Shown here piece by piece: positions 16,481-24,670 of a stretch of 33,327 nt of DNA; the stretch's first letter is position 1; every line of letters begins with the position of its first letter. This DNA is from an uncultured Prevotellaceae bacterium (GTDB taxonomy: Bacteria > Bacteroidota > Bacteroidia > Bacteroidales > Bacteroidaceae), in NCBI GenBank assembly GCA_902786665.1, contig CADADN010000052.1:1-33327 (forward strand), given 5' to 3'. The notes under the pieces are model-generated. The model did no database searches. It worked only from the letters and a program-made list of their open reading frames with translations, and had not been told where the DNA came from. The position numbers and the translations under genes were made by a program.

Positions 16481-18669
16481 CATTCAACCATAGACAAAGG
16501 ATTACGGCCCTGGCGCATATGGTGGCATTGGTGGGCATCATCTTCCTATGCTATGTCTCCTTCATGGGGCTCGTTTACCTATGGGGAGGCAATATGATGC
16601 TGGCAGGCGTGATGGCAGTGGCGGAGGCGGCATTGCTCTATGTCCTGTGCATTCTCGTGCAAAGGTTCAAGGCGACAGGAAGACGGTTTGGAAAAATGAT
16701 CGTGGGAGAACGAATCGCAGTGGTCTTCACCATACTCGCGTGCATGCTTACACTGCTGCCTTTCACGCATTTCTTCCACGTGTTCGCTCGTGAGGGGGAA
16801 GTGAAGAAGAACTTTGGATTGGCCCTCGAACAGGTCGGGCCGATGTTCGATGCATATGAGACGGCAGCGAAAGGGAGGATTGCCGATTACACCACATTCC
16901 TCGACAATGCGATGAAGTCCAAAAAAAGCATCAAGAAGGCAGGGCTCAACAAGTATTCGGAGGGAAAACCCGATGACGGAAACACCATAGCGAGAAACAA
17001 CATGGTGGAGACCTTGAACTTGCAGCTGTTGCCACCCACACATCAGGCATTGAGAAGTGACGCCGAGGCATGGGTTGATAAAGTGGCCGGCGGGGCTACG
17101 ACTCTCAATGTGTTCCTCATTGGAAACATCCGGGAAATACAGAAGGCGGTGGAGATGTGGAGCGAGACCATGGAAGGCAGATGGAATACAAGGCTCGACA
17201 ATGAACCGGCATCGAAACGTGACCTCGAGGAGGTGAAGGCGTGTGGGGAGAAAGCGACGCAACTGCTGGGGCAGGTGCAGGCCATGCTTTCTGAAAAAGG
17301 ACTTCCACCCCTTTATGCCTTGCCGCTTTGCATCTTCTGCTGGTTGCTTGTGTTCTTGCCTTACTGGCTGCAGGAACGGCATTCCAAGTCGTGGGAGGAG
17401 TTCTGGCCCGAATGGATGAGGAAGGGGAAGAACCTGCCACCGGAACGTGATGTCAACCAAGTGACCTATGTGAACATCGATTGGGACAAGCCTGTCGAAC
17501 CTTTGCAGCCAAGTCGGGTCGCCGACATAGAGGTGTTCAAAAAGGAGATGGAGAGGGCCAACGACCCAATGGCGTTCCTCGTCAAGAGGATGGAGGAGGG
17601 GCTTTCAAGAAAACAACTGCTCGACATGATGGCGAGAGACCACAACCTCATGCATGCTGCCATGGTGAAAGAGTGCATCGAAAAGGGTGTCTTCACGGTG
17701 GAAGAACTTGTCAACCAATGCGGCATCGACCCGCGTTTCATCAGCATGATGGGGACGACGCCGGAAGATGTGCTCCCCAAGGCAGGCGTTATCAGGCAAC
17801 TGCCAGAAGCTACAACGGAAATCTTCCTATGGGGCATACCCTCGTCGGGAAAAACCTGCGCCCTTGGCGTCATCCTGGCGGCGGCAAGGGAGAACGTGGT
17901 GGCAAAGGGCATGGAAGTGGTGCGACAGTGTCAAGGGTATGAGTATATGGAAATCCTGAAGAAGGTCTTTCCCATGGACGACGCTTTCGTCATGCTGCCG
18001 GGAAGGACACCCGTGGCCACCAATTATGCCATGAGGCTCGCCTTTGACGATTGGGACAACAAGAGTCATCCCATCACACTCATCGACATGGCAGGCGAAC
18101 TCTTCTGCGCCATCTTGTGGCAGCAGAGCGGAAGGGAGCAACTGGTCACCGAGCATCATCGAAAGGCGCTGGAGGAGTTTGAGAAAATACTCGTCAAGGA
18201 AAAGACTGAACATCAAAAATTCCACTTCTTCATCATAGAGTATGGAGCGGAAAACAAGAAATACAAGGGGTTTGACCAAGACTCTTACTTGGAAAACGGA
18301 CTCGCTTTCCTCGAAGACAACCACGTACTCAGAGACGCCACACAGGGTGTGTATGTCATCGTCACCAAAACAGACAAGGCAAGGCTGCATATGGGAAAGG
18401 ATGGGGATTTGGAAAAGTACCTGGGACAGTACTTGCGCACATATTACCCCAATTTCCTAAGGGTTCTCGACAAATACTGCAAGAAGTATGAACTATGTGG
18501 GGGTCATGCTCCCGACCCTATTCCATTCGACATTGGTGAGGTGTGTTTCGAGAATTACTGCCATCTCAGCACGCAACGGGCGAGGGATGTGGTGAAGGTG
18601 ATGCTCGCAAGGTCGAAGGGGTTCCCAAAAGGATGGAAAGGAAAACTCGCCAGATGGATGGGAGATTAA
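16477..18669 (+). CDS. Four-TM membrane GTPase with envelope loop
   Basis: 730 residues. TM helices at about 12-34, 39-62, 79-102 and 278-298 put residues about 103-277 (mostly helical) outside the membrane and the C-terminal two thirds in the cytoplasm. A helical module (about 370-445, with RKQLLDMMARDHNLM and GIDPRFISMMG) precedes the G domain. The G domain has P-loop GIPSSGKT (453-460), DMAGE (537-541) as G3 and TKTD (630-633) as a NKxD-like G4. These fit TRAFAC-type GTPases. Residues from about 370 on are closely paralogous to the whole next protein. The start overlaps the PBP-like gene by 4 nt (ATGA), indicating coupled translation. The layout suggests a switch that relays a signal across the inner membrane; whether it senses the envelope or controls it is open. 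Confidence 0.75.
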   Translation: MTFNHRQRITALAHMVALVGIIFLCYVSFMGLVYLWGGNMMLAGVMAVAEAALLYVLCILVQRFKATGRRFGKMIVGERIAVVFTILACMLTLLPFTHFFHVFAREGEVKKNFGLALEQVGPMFDAYETAAKGRIADYTTFLDNAMKSKKSIKKAGLNKYSEGKPDDGNTIARNNMVETLNLQLLPPTHQALRSDAEAWVDKVAGGATTLNVFLIGNIREIQKAVEMWSETMEGRWNTRLDNEPASKRDLEEVKACGEKATQLLGQVQAMLSEKGLPPLYALPLCIFCWLLVFLPYWLQERHSKSWEEFWPEWMRKGKNLPPERDVNQVTYVNIDWDKPVEPLQPSRVADIEVFKKEMERANDPMAFLVKRMEEGLSRKQLLDMMARDHNLMHAAMVKECIEKGVFTVEELVNQCGIDPRFISMMGTTPEDVLPKAGVIRQLPEATTEIFLWGIPSSGKTCALGVILAAARENVVAKGMEVVRQCQGYEYMEILKKVFPMDDAFVMLPGRTPVATNYAMRLAFDDWDNKSHPITLIDMAGELFCAILWQQSGREQLVTEHHRKALEEFEKILVKEKTEHQKFHFFIIEYGAENKKYKGFDQDSYLENGLAFLEDNHVLRDATQGVYVIVTKTDKARLHMGKDGDLEKYLGQYLRTYYPNFLRVLDKYCKKYELCGGHAPDPIPFDIGEVCFENYCHLSTQRARDVVKVMLARSKGFPKGWKGKLARWMGD

Positions 18670-18671
18670 CC

Positions 18672-18806
18672 CCAGGGTCTCCAGGGTCTCCAGGGTCACT
18701 AGGACCTCTAGAACCTCTAGAACCTCTAGGACCTCTAGGATCTCTAGGATCTCTAGAATCTCTAGAATCTCTAGGCCCTCTAGACCTTCCAGCCCCTCTA
18801 GCATCC
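18672..18806. repeat. 15-unit 9-bp tandem array between two GTPase genes
   Basis: Units run from CCAGGGTCT (three forms) through CTAGGACCT, CTAGAACCT, CTAGGATCT, CTAGAATCT and CTAGGCCCT to CTAGCATCC, all exactly 9 bp. The array begins 2 bp after the stop codon of the membrane GTPase and is the only sizeable gap (173 bp) in an otherwise tightly packed operon. No promoter or strong single hairpin was seen, though CTAG self-pairs between units. Confidence 0.92.
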
Positions 18807-18842
18807 CCGTCCCCTCAAAATGAATAATCAATAACACAACAT

Positions 18843-19988
18843 ATGACAGATCAAATCAAAACTTTTTGCACGCAGCTGAGGAAGGAGGACGACTCCTTCG
18901 AGTATGCAAGGAAAATGGTGGAGGAAAACCACATCACCAGGGAGCAACTGTTGAAATTGGTGTGTGAGGATTGCAACCTGCTCAACTCCATGGCGGTGAA
19001 GAAATGTGTGGACTACGGCCTCTTCTCCGCCCAAGACCTCATTGACAATGGCATCGATAGGAATTTCGTCGACATGCTTGGAATGGAATCGGAGGATGTC
19101 CTGCCCGACAGTGGATACATCGAGTGCATTGATTGGAAAGCGAAGGAGGTGTATTTCTGGGGCATTCCTTCCTCGGGAAAGACATGCGCCTTGGGCACCA
19201 TTCTCGCTGCGGCGAGAGGGGGAAATGTGGCAAGGAGCATGAGGGTGGAGAAATGCCAGGGGCAACTCTACCAAATCATCCTCTCGCAAATCTTCAAAAG
19301 GGAGAATTTCTATTGCATCCTACCAGGCCGTACCTCGGTGGACTCCAATTTCGCCATCAGGACCGTGCTGGAGGACATGCAGGGAAATGACCACCCCGTG
19401 ACGCTCATCGACATGGCCGGCGAGCTCTTCTGCGCCACGCTGTGGAACGAACAAGGAAAGACGGAAAACCTCAAGGAAAGGCATAAAACCGCTTTGGAGG
19501 AATTTGAAAACATGCTCGTGACCAAAAAGTCGAGCAACCCCAAATATCACTTCTTCATCATCGAATACAGCGAGGATGACAAGAAATACAGGGGGTTCGA
19601 CCAGGATGTGTACCTCGAACATGGACTGCAGTACCTCTTTGAGAAAGGGGTGCTCACTGATGCCAACAACGGGTTATACGTCATCGTCACAAAAACTGAC
19701 CTGGTGCAAAGGAACACGCCGAAAGGCATGGACCCAAACGATTACTTGACGCAATGCCTTGAAATGAGATACCCTAACTTCCTCAACCTGCTCAACACCT
19801 ATTGCGGCAGGTTTGGCATGAGTGGAGGGTTGCCCATTCCTTTCGACATCGGCGAGGTGTGCTTTCAAAACCTTTGCCAGGTGAAAACAGAAAGGGCGCA
19901 ACGCATCGTTGAAATACTCATGGAAGAGCATCATCCTAACGTGAAAAAAAAGGAAAGAAAAGGTGGCTTCAGATTGAAGTGGTTCTGA
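18843..19988 (+). CDS. Soluble paralogue of the membrane GTPase
   Basis: 381 residues with no TM or signal peptide. It matches the cytoplasmic part of the preceding protein along its whole length: helical module (REQLLKLVCEDCNLLN, GIDRNFVDMLG), P-loop GIPSSGKT (107-114), DMAGE (190-194), a YHFFIIEYSEDDKKYRGFDQD segment near the middle, TKTD (283-286), and the ending PIPFDIGEVCFQN. The shared blocks are near identical while the rest has drifted, so this is an old tandem duplication, not a recent one. A soluble/membrane pair could form a heterodimeric switch. It is separated from its paralogue by the 9-bp array. The next gene's ATG lies 50 nt downstream. Confidence 0.75.
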   Translation: MTDQIKTFCTQLRKEDDSFEYARKMVEENHITREQLLKLVCEDCNLLNSMAVKKCVDYGLFSAQDLIDNGIDRNFVDMLGMESEDVLPDSGYIECIDWKAKEVYFWGIPSSGKTCALGTILAAARGGNVARSMRVEKCQGQLYQIILSQIFKRENFYCILPGRTSVDSNFAIRTVLEDMQGNDHPVTLIDMAGELFCATLWNEQGKTENLKERHKTALEEFENMLVTKKSSNPKYHFFIIEYSEDDKKYRGFDQDVYLEHGLQYLFEKGVLTDANNGLYVIVTKTDLVQRNTPKGMDPNDYLTQCLEMRYPNFLNLLNTYCGRFGMSGGLPIPFDIGEVCFQNLCQVKTERAQRIVEILMEEHHPNVKKKERKGGFRLKWF

Positions 19989-20038
19989 TACAAGCCGTTA
20001 CTCTATCATCATCTCCCAACATCCTAACAACAAGAAAC

Positions 20039-21868
20039 ATGAAACTCGCATTATATCAACAACTCGTGAAAAATGGGGAGGATAGCAAGGCGCTGTTCAA
20101 TCCCGGAAACATAGGAAGCAAAATCTTCGATGTGAAAATCGAAGGGGTCCTCAGGCTTAATTCCGACTTCAAGGGCATCACATCCATGCTCTCATTCAAC
20201 AGTCTGGGATGCCTCGTCTATGTCATCAAGCCGCTATTCTCCAGACTGGGCGACTACAGGGCTTTGGTGCTCGCCATACCCAAGCAAGTGGCTTTCGCTG
20301 CCGCGGAGGATATTGCCAGCATCGTCAAGAAAATGGAGGATACACTTGCCAATGGAAAGGACGAGCAAGAACTTGCATCTTGCTTTGAAAAGGATTACAA
20401 GGAATTGGATTTCGATTGTGACTTACCCGAACAGAGAAACCGATATGCATTCAGGTGCTATGGCAAGGGATGCAAGCAGGGGGCTTTGGAAGACTTGCTG
20501 GGTGCCAATATCCTTCAGGAAGATTACTTCAAGTATGAAGGGGTGTTCTTCATTCCTGTCGAACATGACGGACTCGTCAGAAAAGAGTCCATGGATAACC
20601 TCACGGCTAACAAGATGGCTGTCCCTGCCGTCTTGCAGCCACCAACGGCGCAATGCCAAAAGGCGGGATGCAAGGCATGGATTGCAGGAAAGGAATTCGA
20701 CAAGCCTTTCCTCACTCGCACGGGAATCACCGTCAAAATCACATTGAAAAAGGATGGCTGTGTCGACAGGGATGAGAAAGTCAAGGTCGACAACCAGGTG
20801 ATGCCTGTGGATTTGCCTGAGAAAATCGATTGGTGGAGAAAAATCTATGCCAAGTCATTCTCTATCACGGGGGAAGACGGTCCTCTCAAGGAGAGTGAGA
20901 CGCAATTGGATATCCAGGAGAAAGTGAGTGTCAACAAGCGGGAAAGGTTCATTGCCGTTCCTGAAAGCAAATTGGGGAAGGCGCATCTCATCGTCAACCA
21001 TGATGGGTATGAACCGATGAAGAAGGTTGTCGACCTGTCCAAATGCTCACCGGAAAAACCCTTGGTCGTCAAACTCAAGCGGACGAGGAAGAAGGTTTCA
21101 TACAAGGTGGCCGGCACAAAGGTCGCTTTTGATTTGGAACGCACCGAGGAGGAGAAAGGAAACTCGCCCCTACAAGGCTTCGAAGTGCAAGAAGTGAAAG
21201 ACAACGAGGTGGTGCTAAGAAGCAAGGCCTCAAGGAAAAACGAGGAGAGAAGAGGAGATGAACGGGCAAGGCTGGCCGACTTCGATGACGACGATGTGCC
21301 AGAGGAGGGTGAAGAAAGGTCACATATGAAGGTGTCCAAGAAATTGGTCACGTGTCTCGCTTCGGGGCTGGTGGCGGGATTGCTCGTCGGTGGGGCTTCC
21401 GGATGGTTCCTGGGGAAACATAACGGAGAGAAAACGGCGATGATGATGGTGGAGCAACAGCGACTGGCCAAGGAAAGGCAAGAGCAGATGAGAGCCGACT
21501 CCATCATTAGTGTCGACATCGTACATTATCTCGACAGTGTCACACCTTGGAAAAAAGTGGATATGGATAGTGCTCTCTTCCAAGGGAAGCTGAATGGATT
21601 TTACGATGCACTCAACACCTATAGCTTCGAAACCGTGCAAGTCATGGGAGACTCACTCAATCTCCAGCAAAGCAAGAATTTGCAGAAGCTCGACAGTGTC
21701 ATCAAAGTCATGAACCAGAAACCGGAATACAAACAGAAACTATTGGAAACCAGCAAGAAACCAGAGGAAACAGTTCCTGTGTTCAGTCGCGACGGAACCA
21801 TTACGCTTGCCAATTTCTTAGGGAAGTTGGAAGAAGTGATAAAAATTGTAGATAGCGAGAAGAAATGA
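20039..21868 (+). CDS. Single-pass protein with PEGA-like segment
   Basis: 609 residues from the ATG at 20039 (an upstream GTG at 19979 lies inside the previous gene and is not needed). No family is recognised for the N-terminal 250 residues (MKLALYQQLVKNG..., GSKIFDVKIEG). Around residues 310-345 the stretch HLIVNHDGYEPMKKVVDL followed by PLVVKLKR looks like a PEGA-type beta domain. A charged Glu/Arg/Asp linker leads to one TM (about 435-458, Gly/Ala/Leu rich) and a helical envelope tail of about 150 residues rich in Asp-Ser pairs. The orientation by positive charges is N-terminus in, tail out. Its last codons overlap the next gene (ATGA). It is probably a structural or adaptor subunit of the operon's machine; this is inferred from context only. 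Confidence 0.6.
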   Translation: MKLALYQQLVKNGEDSKALFNPGNIGSKIFDVKIEGVLRLNSDFKGITSMLSFNSLGCLVYVIKPLFSRLGDYRALVLAIPKQVAFAAAEDIASIVKKMEDTLANGKDEQELASCFEKDYKELDFDCDLPEQRNRYAFRCYGKGCKQGALEDLLGANILQEDYFKYEGVFFIPVEHDGLVRKESMDNLTANKMAVPAVLQPPTAQCQKAGCKAWIAGKEFDKPFLTRTGITVKITLKKDGCVDRDEKVKVDNQVMPVDLPEKIDWWRKIYAKSFSITGEDGPLKESETQLDIQEKVSVNKRERFIAVPESKLGKAHLIVNHDGYEPMKKVVDLSKCSPEKPLVVKLKRTRKKVSYKVAGTKVAFDLERTEEEKGNSPLQGFEVQEVKDNEVVLRSKASRKNEERRGDERARLADFDDDDVPEEGEERSHMKVSKKLVTCLASGLVAGLLVGGASGWFLGKHNGEKTAMMMVEQQRLAKERQEQMRADSIISVDIVHYLDSVTPWKKVDMDSALFQGKLNGFYDALNTYSFETVQVMGDSLNLQQSKNLQKLDSVIKVMNQKPEYKQKLLETSKKPEETVPVFSRDGTITLANFLGKLEEVIKIVDSEKK

Positions 21869-22800
21869 AGACATTCCTGAAATTCATATTACTCTTGGCT
21901 GCTGTCTTCATGGTGGCTGGCTCCTTGCTCTTCTTTGCAAAGACGAGGATGGAGCCACCCACTTCCTTGGAAGATGAGAACCTTCACGAAAAAAAGGCAA
22001 GGGCCTGCGTGGAAAGCATGTCGGAGGCTAACAATATGAAGACGCTCAACAAAAGGTTCTATGCGGCAAGGCAACTCCTGGGGTTTCTTGGAGACAACAA
22101 GCTCATATCCACCGAGGTGGCCGACCAACTGATGGTGGAGATGGTGGAGAAATATGTGCCTGAGTTTGCTGACCATTCCTTGAGACGGTTGGGTGAAACG
22201 CAATGGGACGATAAGGACCTCAAGGAAATATCGAGCCTGATGGCTGCTGTCAAGGGGTTGAAAACGTCTGATAAGAAACAGGCCATGGAAAAGGCCTCGC
22301 GAAACACGGGAGAACAACTGGGAAACGTGGAGTATGTGGTGGGGGTGTGCGACTCGGCGCTCGTCCTCGCCAAAGGTGGGAAATACACCGGATGGCAAAA
22401 CGCAAAGAAGAGGATGGCCAGGGCTGACAGATTCGCCCGGCACCCCATCCTCAGAAACAACCGCCATCTCATGGAAAGGCTCGACTCTTTCAAAATGAGG
22501 GTCGAGGAGTCGCATTACGATAGTTTGGTGAATGCCGCGCGCCAACTTGACAATTATGCTGATTATTCCAAGGAGAGATTTGACAACATTTATAATAATT
22601 TCAATCAGGAACTTGCACACTATGCGGACAGTGCCGCTGTCGTTTATGGGAGAAAATCCCATGACGTGAGCACGCTCAAGAGGAATGCAATGGAAACGAA
22701 GATTGAGGCAGAAGGGTATTTCTTTTACGAACCGGTAAGGGAAGGTATTGAAGATATCTACAATGTGGGAAAGCAAATCTATCATGAATATATCAAGTGA
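21865..22800 (+). CDS. Signal-anchored helical envelope protein, last gene of the operon
   Basis: 311 residues. Residues about 3-24 form an uncleaved-type hydrophobic anchor (KFILLLAAVFMVAGSLLFF) and the remainder is predicted by eye to be mostly alpha-helical and highly charged, outside the inner membrane. There is no lipobox Cys and no domain I recognise. The start overlaps the stop of the preceding gene by 4 nt (ATGA), so the two are likely made in fixed proportion and may interact through their envelope tails. The gene ends the eight-gene operon; a new promoter follows within 110 bp. Confidence 0.6.
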   Translation: MKTFLKFILLLAAVFMVAGSLLFFAKTRMEPPTSLEDENLHEKKARACVESMSEANNMKTLNKRFYAARQLLGFLGDNKLISTEVADQLMVEMVEKYVPEFADHSLRRLGETQWDDKDLKEISSLMAAVKGLKTSDKKQAMEKASRNTGEQLGNVEYVVGVCDSALVLAKGGKYTGWQNAKKRMARADRFARHPILRNNRHLMERLDSFKMRVEESHYDSLVNAARQLDNYADYSKERFDNIYNNFNQELAHYADSAAVVYGRKSHDVSTLKRNAMETKIEAEGYFFYEPVREGIEDIYNVGKQIYHEYIK

Positions 22801-22880
22801 AATGAATGCCATCACCACGGCTTGCTTTTTTGCAATGTCATATCGGCGAAACCTGTTGATGATTTTTTTATCGCTTTTTG

Positions 22881-22911
22881 TTGGATTATTTGCTTTTTTG
22901 TCTTATCTTTG
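22881..22911 (+). promoter_or_regulatory. Promoter of the SH3b gene
   Basis: TATCTTTG at 22904-22911 is a perfect -7 box. TTGG at 22881-22884, 19 bp upstream, serves as a -33-like box. The expected leader to the ATG at 22948 is about 30 nt. Confidence 0.75.
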
Positions 22912-22947
22912 CAAAAATCTTATTTTTTTAACTAATACCGATTAACT

Positions 22948-23460
22948 ATGAAAATGAAATCTTTGATTACAACGTTGTTCCTTTTGTTGGCAATGACCTG
23001 CAACGTGATGGCGGGAGAAATTGCCAGTTCGAAGAATTATGGAGTTTTGGAAACTAACGGTCCATTCACCATCATCATCACTGGAAATGGGGTCATTGGA
23101 CGTGATGGACCTGGTGGGTATGATACAGGTGTCCGCTTCTACAAGGGGCAGAGGCTCACATGCTACGGACTTGAGCAAGGCTGGTACAAAGTGAAATATG
23201 GCAATGGTGTACGCTGGGTGTCATCATCTTATGCAAAACCTGCTGGAAGTTCCTCCTCCTCTTCTTACTCGTCGGGCTATTATGTCGTCTTCACCGGCGA
23301 CCGTGTCATTGGAAGGTTGTCTCCTGCCGGAACCGCCACCCGTTATCGATTCTATAGAGGGCAGAGAGTGCCTTACTTGGGGCAACAAGGCAGCTGGTAC
23401 AAGGTGAGCTACAACGGGAAAGTCCTCTGGGTGTCGAGTGCATACAGCTATGTGCAATAA
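22948..23460 (+). CDS. Secreted double-SH3b protein
   Basis: 170 residues. The signal peptide (MKMKSLITTLFLLLAMTCNVMAG) is followed by two bacterial SH3-like repeats, each with a GxGVIGR/GDRVIGR strand, an FYKGQR/FYRGQR strand and a W-Y-K-V ending (GWYKVKYGNGVRWVSS and SWYKVSYNGKVLWVSS). A serine-rich linker joins them. SH3b domains usually bind cell-wall peptides or mediate protein contact. There is no catalytic domain. It has its own promoter and an intrinsic terminator, so it is a single-gene unit; placement behind the SEDS/PBP-like operon makes a peptidoglycan-binding role attractive but unproven. Confidence 0.85.
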   Translation: MKMKSLITTLFLLLAMTCNVMAGEIASSKNYGVLETNGPFTIIITGNGVIGRDGPGGYDTGVRFYKGQRLTCYGLEQGWYKVKYGNGVRWVSSSYAKPAGSSSSSSYSSGYYVVFTGDRVIGRLSPAGTATRYRFYRGQRVPYLGQQGSWYKVSYNGKVLWVSSAYSYVQ

Positions 23461-23484
23461 CAAAATGCACATTTGATGAACAAT

Positions 23485-23520
23485 AAAAGTGCGGGCGATG
23501 CAGCCCGCACTTTTTTATTC
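23485..23520 (+). terminator. Intrinsic terminator after the SH3b gene
   Basis: A 12-bp perfect stem (23485-23496 with 23503-23514, core AGTGCGGGC) has loop GATGCA and runs into TTTTTTA. It can also serve the minus-strand gene ending at 23556 because the left arm carries AAAA. Confidence 0.9.
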
Positions 23521-23555
23521 GGAGTTTTGCAAGTTTTCTTCGCCATCCTGTGGAA

Positions 23556-24173
23556 TCAAAGGTTTTCAAACACCGCCTTCACCCTTGCCAGGGCCTCGCG
23601 GCATTTCATCTGGAACCGCCATCTTCTACTGTTGGTGTTGCCGGCATTGTAGGCGATGGCGTCCAAGCCGTTCACTTTGGCAAGATAGAGGGCGCGCTCG
23701 TTATGGAATTCTTGCGAGATGATGGTCACGGTTTTACCGTCGAAGAGTTCCTTGGTCTTTTCGATGGAGTTGATGGTGCGGAACCCCTTGCCATCCAGCG
23801 TGATGATGTCGGCGGGGACGCCTCGCTCCACCAACCGGGACTTCATCTCCTCTGGTTCGTTGAAACTGTCGGGGAAGTTGCCGCCGCTGATGAGCAGCTG
23901 GTCGTATTTCCCTGCTTCCCACAACGCAACGGTGGCGTCTATACGGCGCAGGAAGAATTGGTTGGGGTTGCCGGAGCGACCTATGGGGCTGGTGCCTAAC
24001 AGAAGGCCTACCTCACGGTGGGGGACAGACGCGGTATCGTCGTATTTCTTTCCCTTGCAAGCATGCAGCACTGCTACATTGCAAGCTACGATGACGATAA
24101 GGCATAGCAACAAAACGCTACATATGGTAATCAACAGAATCTTTATCATTCTTCTCATTCTTTTTCTTTTCAT
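23556..24173 (-). CDS. SanA/YdcF-like DUF218 membrane protein
   Basis: About 205 residues from the ATG at 24173 (ATGs at 24158 and 24149 are alternatives). A basic N-terminus and one TM (IKILLITICSVLLLCLIVIV) anchor a DUF218 domain: VGLLLGTSP, then NQFFLRRIDATVALWEAGK, LLISGG, a VPADIITLD strand, TINSIE and SQEFHNERALYLA. This pattern is typical of SanA, an envelope protein linked to vancomycin tolerance in enterobacteria, and of the wider YdcF group. The biochemical activity is not settled. Its 5' end overlaps the 3' end of the upstream minus-strand gene by about 55 bp, so the two form one transcript. Confidence 0.85.
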   Translation of the reverse strand: MKRKRMRRMIKILLITICSVLLLCLIVIVACNVAVLHACKGKKYDDTASVPHREVGLLLGTSPIGRSGNPNQFFLRRIDATVALWEAGKYDQLLISGGNFPDSFNEPEEMKSRLVERGVPADIITLDGKGFRTINSIEKTKELFDGKTVTIISQEFHNERALYLAKVNGLDAIAYNAGNTNSRRWRFQMKCREALARVKAVFENL

Positions 24174-24630
24174 CGAGATATTCTGCGAAAATGCGAGCGG
24201 CACTCTCCACCTTCGCCGCACAGGGACGTTCCTTGTAGTAGGCTGCCGTACGCTCAGACGCCACGTAATCGCCCATCGGGACGGGACCGCTGAGACCGAG
24301 AAGCTCAGCGCATATCAGCGAACCATTGGCTGCCTTCGAACGGGACAGCAGTTCTTGAACCAACTTGTAGCAAGCCGTCTTGCCAGCGCGGTCGCCACCC
24401 TCCGTCTGACCGCTGTCGAGGCCCGACAGGATGACGAGGGCGGAAACAGCTCCACACATCAGGCGCAGACGACCCACACCGCCGCCGAAACCCGCAGACA
24501 CACGCTTCGCAAGTTGGGAATCCAGGCCATAAAGGTCGCTGAAAGCAAGCACCACGCTCTGGCAGCAGCCAAAGCCTTCCATAAAATGGTCTACGGCAAG
24601 AGACACTCGGCGTTCTAAGTCTTCACTCAT
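24118..24630 (-). CDS. C_GCAxxG_C_C family protein
   Basis: 170 residues, soluble. It shows the family's spaced cysteines: GFGCCQSVVLAF near the N-terminus, then GFGGGVGRLRLMCGAVSALVIL, and single later cysteines (TACYKLV, LICAELLG, RPCAAKV). This small helical family is often found near redox enzymes and transporters, with proposed redox or metal-binding activity; no function is assigned here. The C-terminus is a Lys/Glu/Asp-rich tail that overlaps the start of the SanA-like gene. A -7 box lies about 30 bp upstream. Confidence 0.88.
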   Translation of the reverse strand: MSEDLERRVSLAVDHFMEGFGCCQSVVLAFSDLYGLDSQLAKRVSAGFGGGVGRLRLMCGAVSALVILSGLDSGQTEGGDRAGKTACYKLVQELLSRSKAANGSLICAELLGLSGPVPMGDYVASERTAAYYKERPCAAKVESAARIFAEYLDEKKKNEKNDKDSVDYHM

Positions 24631-24662
24631 GGCATAAAGGTTGAAGGGGTTGAATCATGCCG

Positions 24663-24670
24663 CAAATTTA
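24663..24670 (-). promoter_or_regulatory. -7 box of the C_GCAxxG_C_C / SanA-like unit
   Basis: On the minus strand this reads TAAATTTG (TAnnTTTG). No good -33 box is seen at the usual distance. The leader to the ATG at 24630 would be about 25 nt. Confidence 0.5.

Noticed and set aside
18672-18806. CRISPR-like array
   Set aside because: Units are 9 bp with no spacers, and no cas genes are present; it is a simple tandem repeat.
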